Source: CAZNUM01 sp046861615
GTDB lineage: Bacteria > Fidelibacterota > Marinisomatia > Marinisomatales > TCS55
Assembly (NCBI GenBank): GCA_046861615.1
Contig: JBHHUS010000031.1
Coordinates: forward strand, 1 to 22,381
DNA: 22,381 bases
Direction of reading: 5' to 3'
Shown: positions 6,900-16,808 of the stretch, piece by piece
Layout: each line of letters opens with the position of its first letter
How positions within the stretch are numbered: the first letter of the stretch is position 1
Notes under the pieces: generated by a model
The model's input: the letters and a program-made list of their open reading frames with translations, nothing else
Databases searched by the model: none
What the model was told of the DNA's origin: nothing
Program-made: the position numbers and the translations under genes

Positions 6900-8261
6900 A
6901 TGCGAATCTTTGAAATACTATTAATCATATTTTCAGCTATTACTCTTGGTCTGACGCTCTTTAAACGCTATCGGCGGAATTCTGGCTATTTTTTAACTCT
7001 GAGTCTGCTGATTTTTCTGGCACAGTATTTTTATGAACAGCCACGCTGGCAGATGATTCCCGCCTATGGCTGCCTGTTTCTGCTGTTCTTTTTAATATCC
7101 AGACCCAGTATTATTAAATTTGTTTCCGCGATTTTACTTTTGAGTATAGCATCATTTCTGATTTATTCTTTTCCGGTGATAAAATTACCCAAACCTACTG
7201 GACCGTATAACATCGGAACGATAACCCAATACTGGGCTGACCCTGAGCGCCCCGAGTGGTTTACTCCGGAAGACCAGAATGATATCCGGGAGTTAATTGT
7301 ACAAATCTGGTATCCGGCCCAATCTAACCAAGAGGGAATACCAGCGCCTTATATTGACCATTTGAAAATCCGTACCAAAGCAATCGGGGCTGCCGGAGGT
7401 TTCCCAGGTTTTCTGGTGAGTTACTTGGGAATGACCAAGACTAATGCGCGGTTGGAAGTTTCTCCTTTATCGGAAGCTGCTCCTTTCCCACTGATTATTA
7501 TTTCCCATGGGATTACCGGTATGCGCTCTATCCACACTTCCATTGCCGAAAACCTCGCCAGTCATGGATATATCGTAGCAGCGCCGGACCATAGTTATGA
7601 TGCCAACCTGACCGTATTTCCTGATGGACGTATTGCCGATTATCGGTCTGACTTAACACTCCATCCGGACAGCGCTAATATCAGGCGTCGACAACTGGAA
7701 ACGCGAGTAGCAGATTTAAGTTTTATTATTAACCAATTTGAAAAGGTCGAAAATGGAGATATCAGTAGTTCTTTAACAGGCTATATTGATTTAAATAATA
7801 TTGCCGCCATGGGACATTCCTTTGGAGGCGCAACCTGTATCCAGGCGGCTAAGACTGATCAACGAATCAAGGCCTGTCTGGTGCTGGACGGCTGGATCAA
7901 TCCTATACCTGGCAGCACCCTGGAGACGGGAATTCTACAGCCATTTCTATTTATCGGTCGTCCAAGCTGGGACAGCTCTGATTATCCTGCCAATTTTACC
8001 AGGCTAAAGACATTAATGGATAATAATCAAAACGAACATACCTGGATCACTATTAAAAATACACGTCACTTGGATTTCACCGATATTCCCCTTTTCTCGC
8101 CTTATGTATCCCGCTTTCTGGAGGTAGGAACAATTAATAAAAAAACTGTTGTTTCACTAGTGAACCAGATCGCACTGGAATTCTTTGAAGAGTCAATTCG
8201 TGAGGTTCCCAGTCCTATTCTCACCGAAAAACAAATCATACCTGACATTACTATCCACTGA
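6900..8261 (+). CDS. membrane-anchored alpha/beta hydrolase, PAF-acetylhydrolase (PF03403)-like
   Basis: Of 453 residues, the first 92 hold about four hydrophobic helices (roughly 3-20, 31-45, 54-67, 70-92). An esterase domain follows, predicted to face the periplasm. Its features are ELIVQIWYPAQ (131-141), PLIIISHGITGMRS with the oxyanion HG (197-210), the nucleophile elbow GHSFGG (305-310, Ser307), VLDGW (acid Asp330) and NTRHLDFTD (His390). This order and the LDGW / RH.DF.D context match platelet-activating-factor acetylhydrolase / plasma-type lipases, which cleave short acyl chains from phospholipids. Substrate in this organism is unknown. It is divergent from the deiodinase-like gene, with a 209-base intergenic region. 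Confidence 0.85.
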   Translation: MRIFEILLIIFSAITLGLTLFKRYRRNSGYFLTLSLLIFLAQYFYEQPRWQMIPAYGCLFLLFFLISRPSIIKFVSAILLLSIASFLIYSFPVIKLPKPTGPYNIGTITQYWADPERPEWFTPEDQNDIRELIVQIWYPAQSNQEGIPAPYIDHLKIRTKAIGAAGGFPGFLVSYLGMTKTNARLEVSPLSEAAPFPLIIISHGITGMRSIHTSIAENLASHGYIVAAPDHSYDANLTVFPDGRIADYRSDLTLHPDSANIRRRQLETRVADLSFIINQFEKVENGDISSSLTGYIDLNNIAAMGHSFGGATCIQAAKTDQRIKACLVLDGWINPIPGSTLETGILQPFLFIGRPSWDSSDYPANFTRLKTLMDNNQNEHTWITIKNTRHLDFTDIPLFSPYVSRFLEVGTINKKTVVSLVNQIALEFFEESIREVPSPILTEKQIIPDITIH

Positions 8262-8351
8262 CAAAATCAGGCCCAATCTAATACTCACAATTCAATACTC
8301 CGGCCATATCCAGAATTCAACCGGGATTCTAAACTCAATTAGACGCTGGAA

Positions 8352-8894
8352 CTATTTCCGCTCGTACCGACCCATAATCTCAGCCGTCGCCAGAATATGT
8401 CCCTTCATGGCATTTTCGAGGTTTTTCCAGGTACTTTGAGAGGATATCTCCAGAATCGGAATATCCAGGCAATAGACTTTGAAATAATAGCGATGGGAGC
8501 CATGTCCTTTCGGCGGGCAGGGTCCGCCATATCCGGTGATACCCCAACTGTTAGTACCCTGCACAAAGTCAGTTTGATCTTTAGGGTCAATTCCCTCGAC
8601 CAGAGATCGCCAGTCGGCAGGAATATTCCAGGCAATCCAGTGGATCCAGTCTCCCATGGGTGCATCGGGATCAATACAACTCAAGGCAATGCTCTGTGTT
8701 TTTTCAGGAGCATTGCGCCATTCCAGGGCAGGGGAAGTGTCCGATCCTTCGCAGGTGAATTTTTGCGGTATATCAGCGTCATTTACAAACGCAGGAGATA
8801 ACAGACTAAATTGACTCATCACTGGTTTTCCTTCCTGGCAAAAAAGGTTGGTGCTTAGTATTAAGGTAGGGATTATTAATTTTAACCACTTCAT
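8352..8894 (-). CDS. secreted PEBP / YbhB-YbcL family protein
   Basis: The 180-residue product has a signal peptide (residues 1-19) and a full PEBP-like domain. Motifs are IPQKFTCEGSDTSPALEW (43-59), CIDPDAPMGDWIHWIAWNI (73-91; DPDAP and HW line the ligand pocket), GPCPPKGHGSHRYYFKVYCLD (124-144) and the C-terminal GHILATAEIMGRYER. Bacterial members (YbhB, YbcL) are called Raf-kinase-inhibitor-like by homology only; they bind anions or phospho-ligands and have no established common reaction. It is convergent with the upstream hydrolase (90-base gap) and divergent from the following outer-membrane gene. No clear Shine-Dalgarno precedes the ATG. Confidence 0.92.
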   Translation of the reverse strand: MKWLKLIIPTLILSTNLFCQEGKPVMSQFSLLSPAFVNDADIPQKFTCEGSDTSPALEWRNAPEKTQSIALSCIDPDAPMGDWIHWIAWNIPADWRSLVEGIDPKDQTDFVQGTNSWGITGYGGPCPPKGHGSHRYYFKVYCLDIPILEISSQSTWKNLENAMKGHILATAEIMGRYERK

Positions 8895-9000
8895 TTACAC
8901 TGCAAGGATACCCCAATTTGGTTTAAGTTTTCAAGTGTTCATCACTATGATTCATATTTCTACCCGAAAATAATAATTCAACCGATAACCAGGACAAATA

Positions 9001-11940
9001 ATGAAGCAATTCACCCTAATATTTCTTTCTATCATTTGTTTTTCATTCGGCCAAAGCACCTGGAGCTGGAGTGGTCGGGTCCACCCGGAGTTGAAATGGA
9101 GTACAATCCAGACAAAACATTTTAACATCCATTACCATCAAGGCTTGGATTCCATTGCTATAAAAGGAGCTGCTCTGGCAGAGCAGATATACCCTACATT
9201 GCTTAAACAAATGGATCTGGACTCTATTCCGACCATTGATGTCATTTTTACCAGCGAAGATGAAATAATGAACGGCTTTGCCTTATGGACCTACACCACT
9301 TTCATTTGGGTGGACCAAAATGACGCTGCTATCTGGCTGGAAAATGAGAAGTGGCTTTTCCAGGTATTATCGCATGAACTTCAACATATTTTTCTTTTTC
9401 ATCGCATCCGAACCTGGATGCCACAGCCCTGGGCCTTTCTTTTATCCAGCACTCCCGGGTGGGTAGTGGAAGGATTAGCTGAATACGAAACCGAACGATG
9501 GCGACCCTATCGGGCAGAAATATCTCATAAAACCCATGTTCTAAAAAATAAACTGAATAAAATGGACCCCCACCATGACGGGTTCTCAAAATTGTTGTAC
9601 TGGTCTGACCGCTTCGGCGATTCAACAATTGTTCAGAGTTTGAAATACAGAAATGATCTTAACCTGTACAATTTTAAAAAAGGGTTTAAGAAAGCCACCG
9701 GTATTTCCGTTAAGCAATTCAATGAAGACTGGCGCCGACAGATGAATACCTACTATTACGGTTATCGGTCTCAAAAGGAAGCTCTTAAAGAGGTGGGATT
9801 GGTAGTAACACTGCCCATTAAGAAAATGCACAGTTTCCGGTTTACTCCCGACAGCACCAAAATTGCATTAATTGGCCGGGATGACAAAGATCAGTTAGAT
9901 GAATCCTTTTTTATCGCCGTTCGTGACACGGCTAAAGAAAGTAAACACAAGAAAAACCTTAATCAGAAGAAGCACAAGAAATCAATTTTGACAGCTCTAT
10001 TTAAAACAAAACAGGATACCTCAAGGAAAAAACCCGAGCCGCTAAAACCAATCTGGAAGAAAAATTTAATCGATTTCGGTCAGTTCCACTCTAGTTTTTC
10101 CTGGTCACCTGACGGAAAACAACTGGTTTATTCAAAATATCATTTTGGCGAGTACCAATCACTGGTCTGGGACCTTCGCATTTATAACTTTGATAAGAAA
10201 AAGGGAGTCTGGCTCACAAAATCCAGGCGTGCCAGTTATCCGAATTGGTCACCTAAAAACGATAAAATTACTTTCGTCGCCCATGAGAATAATATTTCTA
10301 ACCTTTACAGCATTAAAGCAAACGGCGATTCCCTAACAGCGCTAACACATAATAAAAACGATACCCAAATCGTAGATCCGGTCTGGTCACCGGAGGGAAA
10401 GAAAATTGCTTTCGCCATGGCCGGTCCCGATGGGAATATGGATATCTATCTGCTAAATTTGGCGGACAACTCAATCGAGCGCCTGACTAGCAATCCGGCA
10501 GTGGACTATCGACCCGTATGGAAACCAGATGGGCAATCTATATCCTACACTTCTCACCGGGGGGGCACACCTAATATTTACACTCTGGAGATTGATTCAA
10601 AAACTTCTCATCAGGTCACCGATGTGGGTGATGCCGTCTGGTCAGTTCAGTGGGTACCAAAGGACACGGTGCTGTTTGCAATGACCCTCGGAGATGTCGA
10701 TACTGTTCGCATTTTAAAAGTCGATCCCCAAAGGACCGTAACTACTAAACCCTTAACACTCCGGGAATTCTATACGAGCTGGCGAACAGCTGGGCCAGAA
10801 TTCGTACTGAAAGACATTGATCCATCTAAAAAACCTACTATTCTGGGAAAACAGCCTTACCGCTTTACCAAACACATTAAGCACGTTACGACTCTGGTTA
10901 TCCCATCAACCGATCCATCCGGTTTTACGCAATGGAGCGATGCCATGGGGCGAAACATTATTACCTTGGCCGGATTTTATAATTCTTATGATCCATCTCA
11001 ATCCGGTGGTTTTATCGGCTATACAGATGCCCAGTATGGACCACTTTGGGGGATTGGATTCTTCCGCAATATTTACGGTTCATACCGTCCATATGACCAG
11101 AGTAAATATGGACTTTGGGCTCAGAAAGATGGAGTAGTGATTACAGCAACACAACCCATTAATTGGGGAAATAACCTCTTTTCGGAACATCAAATAACTT
11201 CTACCGTCACCCTGTACAACCATACGCCGGTAGTTGCAGATAGTATTAGTCAGGCAACTGGAATATGGATTAACCGCGACTCGACCAGCTACCAGCACCT
11301 TCCGATTCCAGAGAGGGGTAAAGAAGGAATCATATCCCTGAGTTATCAGTGGATTAACCGGCGTCCTCACAAGTGGAATTTATTGCACCCAACCCAGGGA
11401 TATGGGATTTACGGGCGGTTTGACGTTGCCAGTTCAAACCTTTTCGGATCTTTTGATTACCGACGGCTAACAACCGATGCTTTTATAAACATCCCTGTCA
11501 GAAAAACTGCAATTTTCATTCGACTCAAAACAGTTACACAATTCGGATCGCCTCCTGCACAGGATTACATTGGCCTTACGGAGGACTTCCCGATTTACCT
11601 GAACGCACCTTTAACAGCGACTTCCGACGTACTTCCTGAAAATCATAATCCCCGCGGTTGGGATGGTTATCGCCTGGGAGATCGGTTAGTATTCGGGTCG
11701 CTGGAATATCGACTACCGCTGGTTCCGAAAGTAATCTCAGTAGCATTGATCTCTGATTTTGGAAACGCCTGGTTTTCCGGAAAACAGAAACAAGGCTGGA
11801 TATTTACCGCCGGGGCTGAAGTGCGTGTATCTCTGCAACTCCTGGTCCTTTCATACGGGGCAGCCCAGACGCCGGAGAGTTGGCAGAATAACAATCTGCC
11901 GGAACAATATTTCCGACTAGCGTTAATAAATCCATTTTAA
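9001..11940 (+). CDS. outer-membrane protein: HExxH peptidase-like domain + TolB/PD40 propeller + Omp85-like barrel
   Basis: This is a 979-residue mosaic. Residues 1-18 are a signal peptide. Residues 35-265 form a gluzincin (peptidase MA-like) domain with SHELQHIF (HELQH, 125-129) and, 28 residues on, GWVVEGLAEYE with the third ligand glutamate. Residues about 275-615 carry PD40 propeller blades (FSWSPDGKQLVYSK, YPNWSPKNDKITFVA, PVWSPEGKKIAFA, PVWKPDGQSISYTS), interrupted at about 303-355 by a Lys-rich linker. Residues about 650-979 are strand-rich and end like BamA/TamA barrels (GDRLVFGSLEYRLPL, ALISDFGNAWFSG) with terminal Phe (RLALINPF), the BAM recognition feature. POTRA domains are absent. 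It probably sits in the outer membrane with the peptidase and propeller in the periplasm. Substrate is unknown. An AGGA lies ahead of the ATG. Confidence 0.88.
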   Translation: MKQFTLIFLSIICFSFGQSTWSWSGRVHPELKWSTIQTKHFNIHYHQGLDSIAIKGAALAEQIYPTLLKQMDLDSIPTIDVIFTSEDEIMNGFALWTYTTFIWVDQNDAAIWLENEKWLFQVLSHELQHIFLFHRIRTWMPQPWAFLLSSTPGWVVEGLAEYETERWRPYRAEISHKTHVLKNKLNKMDPHHDGFSKLLYWSDRFGDSTIVQSLKYRNDLNLYNFKKGFKKATGISVKQFNEDWRRQMNTYYYGYRSQKEALKEVGLVVTLPIKKMHSFRFTPDSTKIALIGRDDKDQLDESFFIAVRDTAKESKHKKNLNQKKHKKSILTALFKTKQDTSRKKPEPLKPIWKKNLIDFGQFHSSFSWSPDGKQLVYSKYHFGEYQSLVWDLRIYNFDKKKGVWLTKSRRASYPNWSPKNDKITFVAHENNISNLYSIKANGDSLTALTHNKNDTQIVDPVWSPEGKKIAFAMAGPDGNMDIYLLNLADNSIERLTSNPAVDYRPVWKPDGQSISYTSHRGGTPNIYTLEIDSKTSHQVTDVGDAVWSVQWVPKDTVLFAMTLGDVDTVRILKVDPQRTVTTKPLTLREFYTSWRTAGPEFVLKDIDPSKKPTILGKQPYRFTKHIKHVTTLVIPSTDPSGFTQWSDAMGRNIITLAGFYNSYDPSQSGGFIGYTDAQYGPLWGIGFFRNIYGSYRPYDQSKYGLWAQKDGVVITATQPINWGNNLFSEHQITSTVTLYNHTPVVADSISQATGIWINRDSTSYQHLPIPERGKEGIISLSYQWINRRPHKWNLLHPTQGYGIYGRFDVASSNLFGSFDYRRLTTDAFINIPVRKTAIFIRLKTVTQFGSPPAQDYIGLTEDFPIYLNAPLTATSDVLPENHNPRGWDGYRLGDRLVFGSLEYRLPLVPKVISVALISDFGNAWFSGKQKQGWIFTAGAEVRVSLQLLVLSYGAAQTPESWQNNNLPEQYFRLALINPF

Positions 11941-11975
11941 TCAATAAATGATAAGGATTTTTGTTTATTAATTAA

Positions 11976-11984
11976 TGCTATAAT
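11976..11984 (+). promoter_or_regulatory. probable extended -10 promoter of the purine operon
   Basis: TGCTATAAT gives a perfect TATAAT (11979-11984) with the extended TG motif one base upstream. The -35 region is poor (T-rich, no TTGACA-like hexamer at 16-18 bases), as often seen with extended -10 promoters. The predicted start near 11991 leaves a leader of about 70 bases before purA. I found no recognisable purine riboswitch or PurR box in it. Confidence 0.5.
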
Positions 11985-12062
11985 TCGTAACCTTCCAGGG
12001 CGAAAACTTGTGTTTCATAGGTTTATCCACATACCAAAGGCCAGCCAGCAACTTTTATATTT

Positions 12063-13355
12063 GTGAGCCACACGCAGCCCAAAGTCACCGCAATCGTAGG
12101 TGCCCAATGGGGCGATGAAGGCAAAGGGAAAATCACTGATTTCTTTGCCGGTAATTCCGACTACGTAGTACGATTCCACGGCGGCAACAACGCGGGACAT
12201 ACCGTCATTGTCGGCCAACAATCATATAAATTACACCTTATTCCCTCCGGTGTACTCTATCAACGTCCTTTAAGTGTCATTGGTAACGGTGTTGTAATTG
12301 ATCCAGCAGCTCTGCTGGATGAAATTCACTATCTTCGTAGCCGCAATATTGAACCCAATTTAAAGATCAGTGACCGTGCCCATGTTATTTTACCCTATCA
12401 TATTGCCATGGACGAAGCCCTAACCAGTCATCAGGGGTCCTTGGCTGCCGGCAGTACCAAGCGGGGGATTGCCCCGGTTTATGCCGATAAGATGTATCGC
12501 CAGGGAATTCGAATGATCGATCTGCTGGAAGCGGATATTTTACATGAAAAACTGGAGAAGGCTTATCATTTCAATAAGCAAATTTTAACTCAAATTTTAG
12601 ATTATAAGCTGGAGCAGACGCTGGATGAAATATTCAATAATTACCTGAGTTTTGGGAAACGATTGGCATCTTATATCGATGATGTTTCACTCCTTCTTTA
12701 CCAGGCTTTGAACCAGGGGAAATCGATTCTATTTGAAGGGGCACAGGGCACCAGCCTAGATGTGGATCACGGTATTTATCCTCATACAACCAGTAGTAAC
12801 ACCGTTGCAGGAAACATCTCTGCCGGCTCCGGTGTCGGCATTCGAATGATTCACCGTATTATTGGTGTAGCCAAAGCCTATGTCAGCCGCGTTGGTATAA
12901 GTCCCTTTCCTACTGAATTATCGGAATCGTCTGCGAAAAAGTTGCGGGATAAAGGTTCCGAATACGGGACCACTACTGGTCGCCCCCGGAGGGTAGGCTG
13001 GCTGGATCTTGTCCAGCTTCGACAGGCGGTAAGAGTCCACGGTTTAACTGAAATTGCCCTGACAAAACTGGACATCCTCAGCGAATTCGAGCAGCTACGA
13101 GTCTGTGTATCCTATCAAATCGGTGATATCAAAATTAGTGAAATGCCTGCCAGTTTATCGGTTTACCGCCAAGCCAAACCAGTCTACAAAGAGTTGCCCG
13201 GCTGGGGGCAACTGGATGAGAATATGCATGAAAAAACCTTTTCAGAACTCCCCATGAGTCTCCGTAATTATATCCAGTTCATCGAAGATGAGATTCACTG
13301 TCCGATTACGATTATTTCCGTCGGCCCTCAACGACACCAGACCCTTCTAAGATAA
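12063..13355 (+). CDS. purA: adenylosuccinate synthase
   Basis: The 430-residue product is full length for PurA, which joins aspartate to IMP using GTP to make adenylosuccinate, the first AMP-branch step. Visible motifs are GAQWGDEGKGKITD (13-26; catalytic Asp18), RFHGGNNAGHT (catalytic His46), GSTKRGIAP, FEGAQGTSLDVDHG, PHTTSSN, and GTTTGRPRRVGWLD near 301-315 (IMP/aspartate loop). The C-terminus ISVGPQRHQTL is typical. Translation starts at GTG; the domain follows at once, no in-frame ATG fits better, and no clear Shine-Dalgarno is seen. It is the first gene of the plus-strand purine operon, 49 bases ahead of purL. Confidence 0.97.
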   Translation: MSHTQPKVTAIVGAQWGDEGKGKITDFFAGNSDYVVRFHGGNNAGHTVIVGQQSYKLHLIPSGVLYQRPLSVIGNGVVIDPAALLDEIHYLRSRNIEPNLKISDRAHVILPYHIAMDEALTSHQGSLAAGSTKRGIAPVYADKMYRQGIRMIDLLEADILHEKLEKAYHFNKQILTQILDYKLEQTLDEIFNNYLSFGKRLASYIDDVSLLLYQALNQGKSILFEGAQGTSLDVDHGIYPHTTSSNTVAGNISAGSGVGIRMIHRIIGVAKAYVSRVGISPFPTELSESSAKKLRDKGSEYGTTTGRPRRVGWLDLVQLRQAVRVHGLTEIALTKLDILSEFEQLRVCVSYQIGDIKISEMPASLSVYRQAKPVYKELPGWGQLDENMHEKTFSELPMSLRNYIQFIEDEIHCPITIISVGPQRHQTLLR

Positions 13356-13404
13356 GTGCACGTCCCGGCTTTTAATACTACCAACTTATTTAATTTCATA
13401 ACCT

Positions 13405-15744
13405 ATGCCATTCTCAAACGAAACCTTCGATTTTAATCCTCTCACCGAGGATGAAATACAAAATCTCTTGGCCGAGCTGGATATCCCCCTCACAGTGGAG
13501 GAAGTTTTAAAAATTCAGAATGATTGGCTTGGACGAAGTCCCACCCTGGCAGAGCTGGTGCTTTTTTCCATCGAAGGCTCGGAACATTGCTCCTATAAAA
13601 GCAGTCGGAAGCATTTAAAACAATTTATAACGCAAGGTCCCAATGTTATCCTGGGAGCAAAGGAAGATGCGGGGGTGGTATCGGTTGCAACCGACAATAC
13701 AGGACAGCGGTGGTGCATCGCCATCAGTCACGAATCCCATAACCACCCCAGCCAGATTGTCCCCTATGAAGGTGCCGCCACAGGGGTAGGGGGTAATGTC
13801 CGCGATGTCATGTGCATGGGCGCCCGAGTGGTGGCCGTATCCGATTCTTTCCGTTTTGGGGATATCCACTCAACCCGAACCAAATGGATACATGAGGGGG
13901 TTGTAGCCGGAATCGCCGACTACGGGAATCCTCTGGGTATACCCAATTTAGGTGGAGATGTTTATTACGACAGCGGCTACAATGACAACTGCCTGGTCAC
14001 CGTTGTCACCCTGGGTATTCTAAATGAAAGTGAACTGATTCACTCCTGTGTACCTTCCGATGGGGAGAATTATAATCTGATTTTAGTGGGAAAACCAACT
14101 GACAACAGTGGGTTCGGCGGGGCCAGCTTTGCTTCCCTGGAACTGGAAGAAGAACAAAAAGAGAAAAATAAAGGTGCCGTTCAAGAGCCCAATGCCTTTC
14201 TGGAACGTCATCTTCTGAAGGCCAGCTATACGCTGATGGAAATTCTTAAAGAGAAAGGCTATTTAGACCGGGTGGGATTTAAAGATTTAGGTGCCGGGGG
14301 GGTCGCCTGTGCCAGCGTGGAGTTAGCAGAATCAGCTGGCTATGGTTGCGAAGTCTGGCTGGATCAAGTACATAAAAGCATGAAAAATCTGCACCCTTCT
14401 GTCTACCTCTGTTCAGAAACCCAGGAGCGGTTCATGTGGGTGGCGTCGCCGGAGATTACCCCCTTAATCGTAGATCACTACAACAAAACATTTGACCTCC
14501 CCGGTGTCTCACCCGGTGCACAGGCTACAGTAATCGGGAAAATACGGGAAGATGGACAGTACATCGTTAGGGCTCACGGTCAGGAAATTGTGAATGCCCC
14601 AGCTAAGTATGTAACCCGGGGATTTTCATACGACCGCATCACTACTCCTAGAAAATCATTAGGAGAAGAATCAGAAATTCCGGAGCCGACAGATTACAAC
14701 CAAGTGCTATTAAAACTGCTTTCACATGAAAATATTGCTTCCCGTGAATTGGTGTACGAAACTTACGACAAGCAGGTGCAGGGCCGTACTCTGATTGAGC
14801 CCGGCAATGCAGATGCAGGTGTACTGACGCCTTTCAATACCGAAAAATACCCCGATGAAATCCGCCAGGTTGGAATAGCAATAGCCACTGACCACAACCC
14901 CAGATACAGTCGGATCGATCCCTATTGGGGCGGAGTCAATGCTGTGGCGGAGGCCATGCGGAACGTAGCCGCCGTGGGGGGTACACCCTGGGCCATTTCC
15001 GATTGCCTTTGCTTTGGCAATCCGGAGAAAAAACATCAGATGTGGGAATTCGTTCAATCCGTCCAGGGTGTGGCGGATGCCTGTAAAACGATTACACTGA
15101 AAGATTTCCCTGATCATCCGACCCCGATTGTGGCAGGGAATGTCAGTTTTTATAATGAAACCAAGAACGGCGCCATTCCTCCCAGCCCCATCATTTGTTG
15201 TATTGGTAAACTGACAGACGCCCGCAAGGCCGTGACCATGAGCTTTAAGAATGAAGGATCGACCCTTCTTCTGGCAGGCCCAAGAAAAGACGAATGCGGC
15301 GGTAGTGTTTATTTCTCCCTGTCAGGTGTTTTAGGTGCCCAATTACCAAAACCTGACTTGAAGGAGGTCAAACTCCAGATTTGGGCTGTAATAGAAGCGA
15401 TAAACCAGGGATTAGTCTTGTCCTGCCATGACATTTCAGATGGTGGTTTAGCGGTCGCGTTGGCCGAAATGAGTTTTAAAAATGGGATCGGCTGTGAGGT
15501 GACCTTAAATTCAAGTCTTCGGACGGATAAACAGCTGTTTTCAGAAACAGGTGGTTTCATTCTTGAAGTTGCGCCTGAACACGCACTAGCGGTAAACACA
15601 ATTTTTAACCAATTTAGCGCTGATATTGAATTCATCGGTCAGACCACCGATCACCAAGTCCTGAATCTGAATGAAGTAATCCAATTGCCCATCCGCAAGG
15701 CCCGGGAAGTCTGGAAGAATGGGTTGCGAGAAAAAATATTCTAA
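13405..15744 (+). CDS. purL: phosphoribosylformylglycinamidine (FGAM) synthase, small-type PurL subunit
   Basis: The product is 779 residues, slightly long for small-type PurL (about 600-750) and much shorter than the single-chain 1300-residue form, so it needs separate glutaminase (PurQ) and PurS partners; both are provided by the fused gene downstream. It uses ATP and ammonia to convert FGAR to FGAM. Motifs include EGSEHCSYKSSRKHL (57-71), AISHESHNHPSQIVPYEGAATGVGGNVRD (106-134; ATP/FGAR binding), KDLGAGG, the second-half repeat GNADAGVL, WAISDCLCFGNPE, PIVAGNVSFYNET and CHDISDGGLAVALAEM. It is followed after 17 bases by purM. Confidence 0.97.
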   Translation: MPFSNETFDFNPLTEDEIQNLLAELDIPLTVEEVLKIQNDWLGRSPTLAELVLFSIEGSEHCSYKSSRKHLKQFITQGPNVILGAKEDAGVVSVATDNTGQRWCIAISHESHNHPSQIVPYEGAATGVGGNVRDVMCMGARVVAVSDSFRFGDIHSTRTKWIHEGVVAGIADYGNPLGIPNLGGDVYYDSGYNDNCLVTVVTLGILNESELIHSCVPSDGENYNLILVGKPTDNSGFGGASFASLELEEEQKEKNKGAVQEPNAFLERHLLKASYTLMEILKEKGYLDRVGFKDLGAGGVACASVELAESAGYGCEVWLDQVHKSMKNLHPSVYLCSETQERFMWVASPEITPLIVDHYNKTFDLPGVSPGAQATVIGKIREDGQYIVRAHGQEIVNAPAKYVTRGFSYDRITTPRKSLGEESEIPEPTDYNQVLLKLLSHENIASRELVYETYDKQVQGRTLIEPGNADAGVLTPFNTEKYPDEIRQVGIAIATDHNPRYSRIDPYWGGVNAVAEAMRNVAAVGGTPWAISDCLCFGNPEKKHQMWEFVQSVQGVADACKTITLKDFPDHPTPIVAGNVSFYNETKNGAIPPSPIICCIGKLTDARKAVTMSFKNEGSTLLLAGPRKDECGGSVYFSLSGVLGAQLPKPDLKEVKLQIWAVIEAINQGLVLSCHDISDGGLAVALAEMSFKNGIGCEVTLNSSLRTDKQLFSETGGFILEVAPEHALAVNTIFNQFSADIEFIGQTTDHQVLNLNEVIQLPIRKAREVWKNGLREKIF

Positions 15745-15761
15745 TCCAGGGAAAGAAAAAT

Positions 15762-16799
15762 ATGACCAAAATAGATTACAGATCAGCCGGAGTCAATATT
15801 GATGCTGGCAATGAATCTGTGAGCCGGATAAAAAGGATTGTTCAAAGAACTTTTTCTCCCGCTGTTTTAACCGGTCTGGGAAGTTTCGGCTCCATGTATG
15901 ATTTGGGATCGGAATTAAATCAATTCCAAAATCCAGTCCTCGTCCAGAGCATGGACGGCGTGGGAACAAAAATGATCATCGCCCGGAGGGCAGACCGGTA
16001 TGATACAATCGGTGCCGACCTGGTCAGTGCCTGCGTAAATGACATTCTAACCTTAGGGGCACGACCCTTAACATTTCTGGATTATATTGCCAATGACCGG
16101 CTTGTCCCCACAATCATTGAACAGATCGTAGAGGGAATTGCAGAAGCTTGTAAAGACATTGGCATATCACTGGTGGGTGGTGAGACGGCAGAAATGCCCG
16201 ATACGTATCTGCCTGGTGAACAGGACCTGGTTGGTACTGTTACCGGATTTGTAGAGCGGGAAAAAATCATTACGGGCCAATCGATTAAACCAGGGGATTG
16301 GGTCCTGGGGTTGCCCTCCAGCGGGCTTCACACCAACGGGTATTCACTGGCCCGGAAGATCCTGTTCAAGGATAACAACTACGCCATAGATGGACAGGTA
16401 CCTGGGTTGAAGATTTCGCTGGGAGATGCACTTCTGGCTCCCCACGTTAACTACACTAAGCCCATATTGTCCCTTTTGGATAATAATATTGAGATCAAAG
16501 GAATTGCCCATATCACCGGTGGTGGACTGGCGGAAAACATCCCCCGCATCCTTCCAAAAAATTGCTCGGTAGAGATCAACATAGATCGCTGGCCCGTACC
16601 ACCGATTTTCAACGTATTGCAAAGCCTGGGAAAAGTAGAAGAAGCGGAAATGTACCGGGTTTTCAATATGGGTATTGGAATAGTGATCATTGTTGATAAA
16701 GAAATAGAATCAGTCATTAGGTCGCTTCTAAGCGGGATGACAGAAATATTTAATATTGGCCGGGTCCATAACGGAAATCAAACTGTAACTCTTATCTAA
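15762..16799 (+). CDS. purM: phosphoribosylformylglycinamidine cyclo-ligase (AIR synthase)
   Basis: The 345-residue product is the standard PurM length. It closes the imidazole ring of FGAM with ATP to give AIR. Motifs seen are YRSAGVNIDAGNE at the N-terminus, GSFGSMYDL, QSMDGVGTKMIIA (62-74), GADLVSACVNDI, FLDYIA, LVGGETAEMPDTY (138-149), GLPSSGLHTNGYSLARK, HITGGGLAENIPR and MYRVFNMGIGI. It is related in fold to PurL (both in the PurM/ATP-grasp-like superfamily). A purine-rich AGGGAAAG precedes the ATG at suitable distance. It lies 9 bases before purQS. Confidence 0.98.
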   Translation: MTKIDYRSAGVNIDAGNESVSRIKRIVQRTFSPAVLTGLGSFGSMYDLGSELNQFQNPVLVQSMDGVGTKMIIARRADRYDTIGADLVSACVNDILTLGARPLTFLDYIANDRLVPTIIEQIVEGIAEACKDIGISLVGGETAEMPDTYLPGEQDLVGTVTGFVEREKIITGQSIKPGDWVLGLPSSGLHTNGYSLARKILFKDNNYAIDGQVPGLKISLGDALLAPHVNYTKPILSLLDNNIEIKGIAHITGGGLAENIPRILPKNCSVEINIDRWPVPPIFNVLQSLGKVEEAEMYRVFNMGIGIVIIVDKEIESVIRSLLSGMTEIFNIGRVHNGNQTVTLI

Positions 16800-16808
16800 C
16801 CGAGTTCA

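Noticed and set aside
8262..8351. Possible bidirectional terminator between the convergent hydrolase and PEBP genes.
   Set aside because: No stable GC-rich stem followed by a T-run could be found on either strand.
8405..8801. Overlapping frames on both strands across the PEBP gene.
   Set aside because: The PEBP protein has full family motifs over this span; the others have atypical composition and no motif.
11985..12062. Possible purine riboswitch or PurR box in the purA leader.
   Set aside because: The leader of about 70 bases shows no recognisable aptamer helices or conserved loops, and no PurR-like palindrome.
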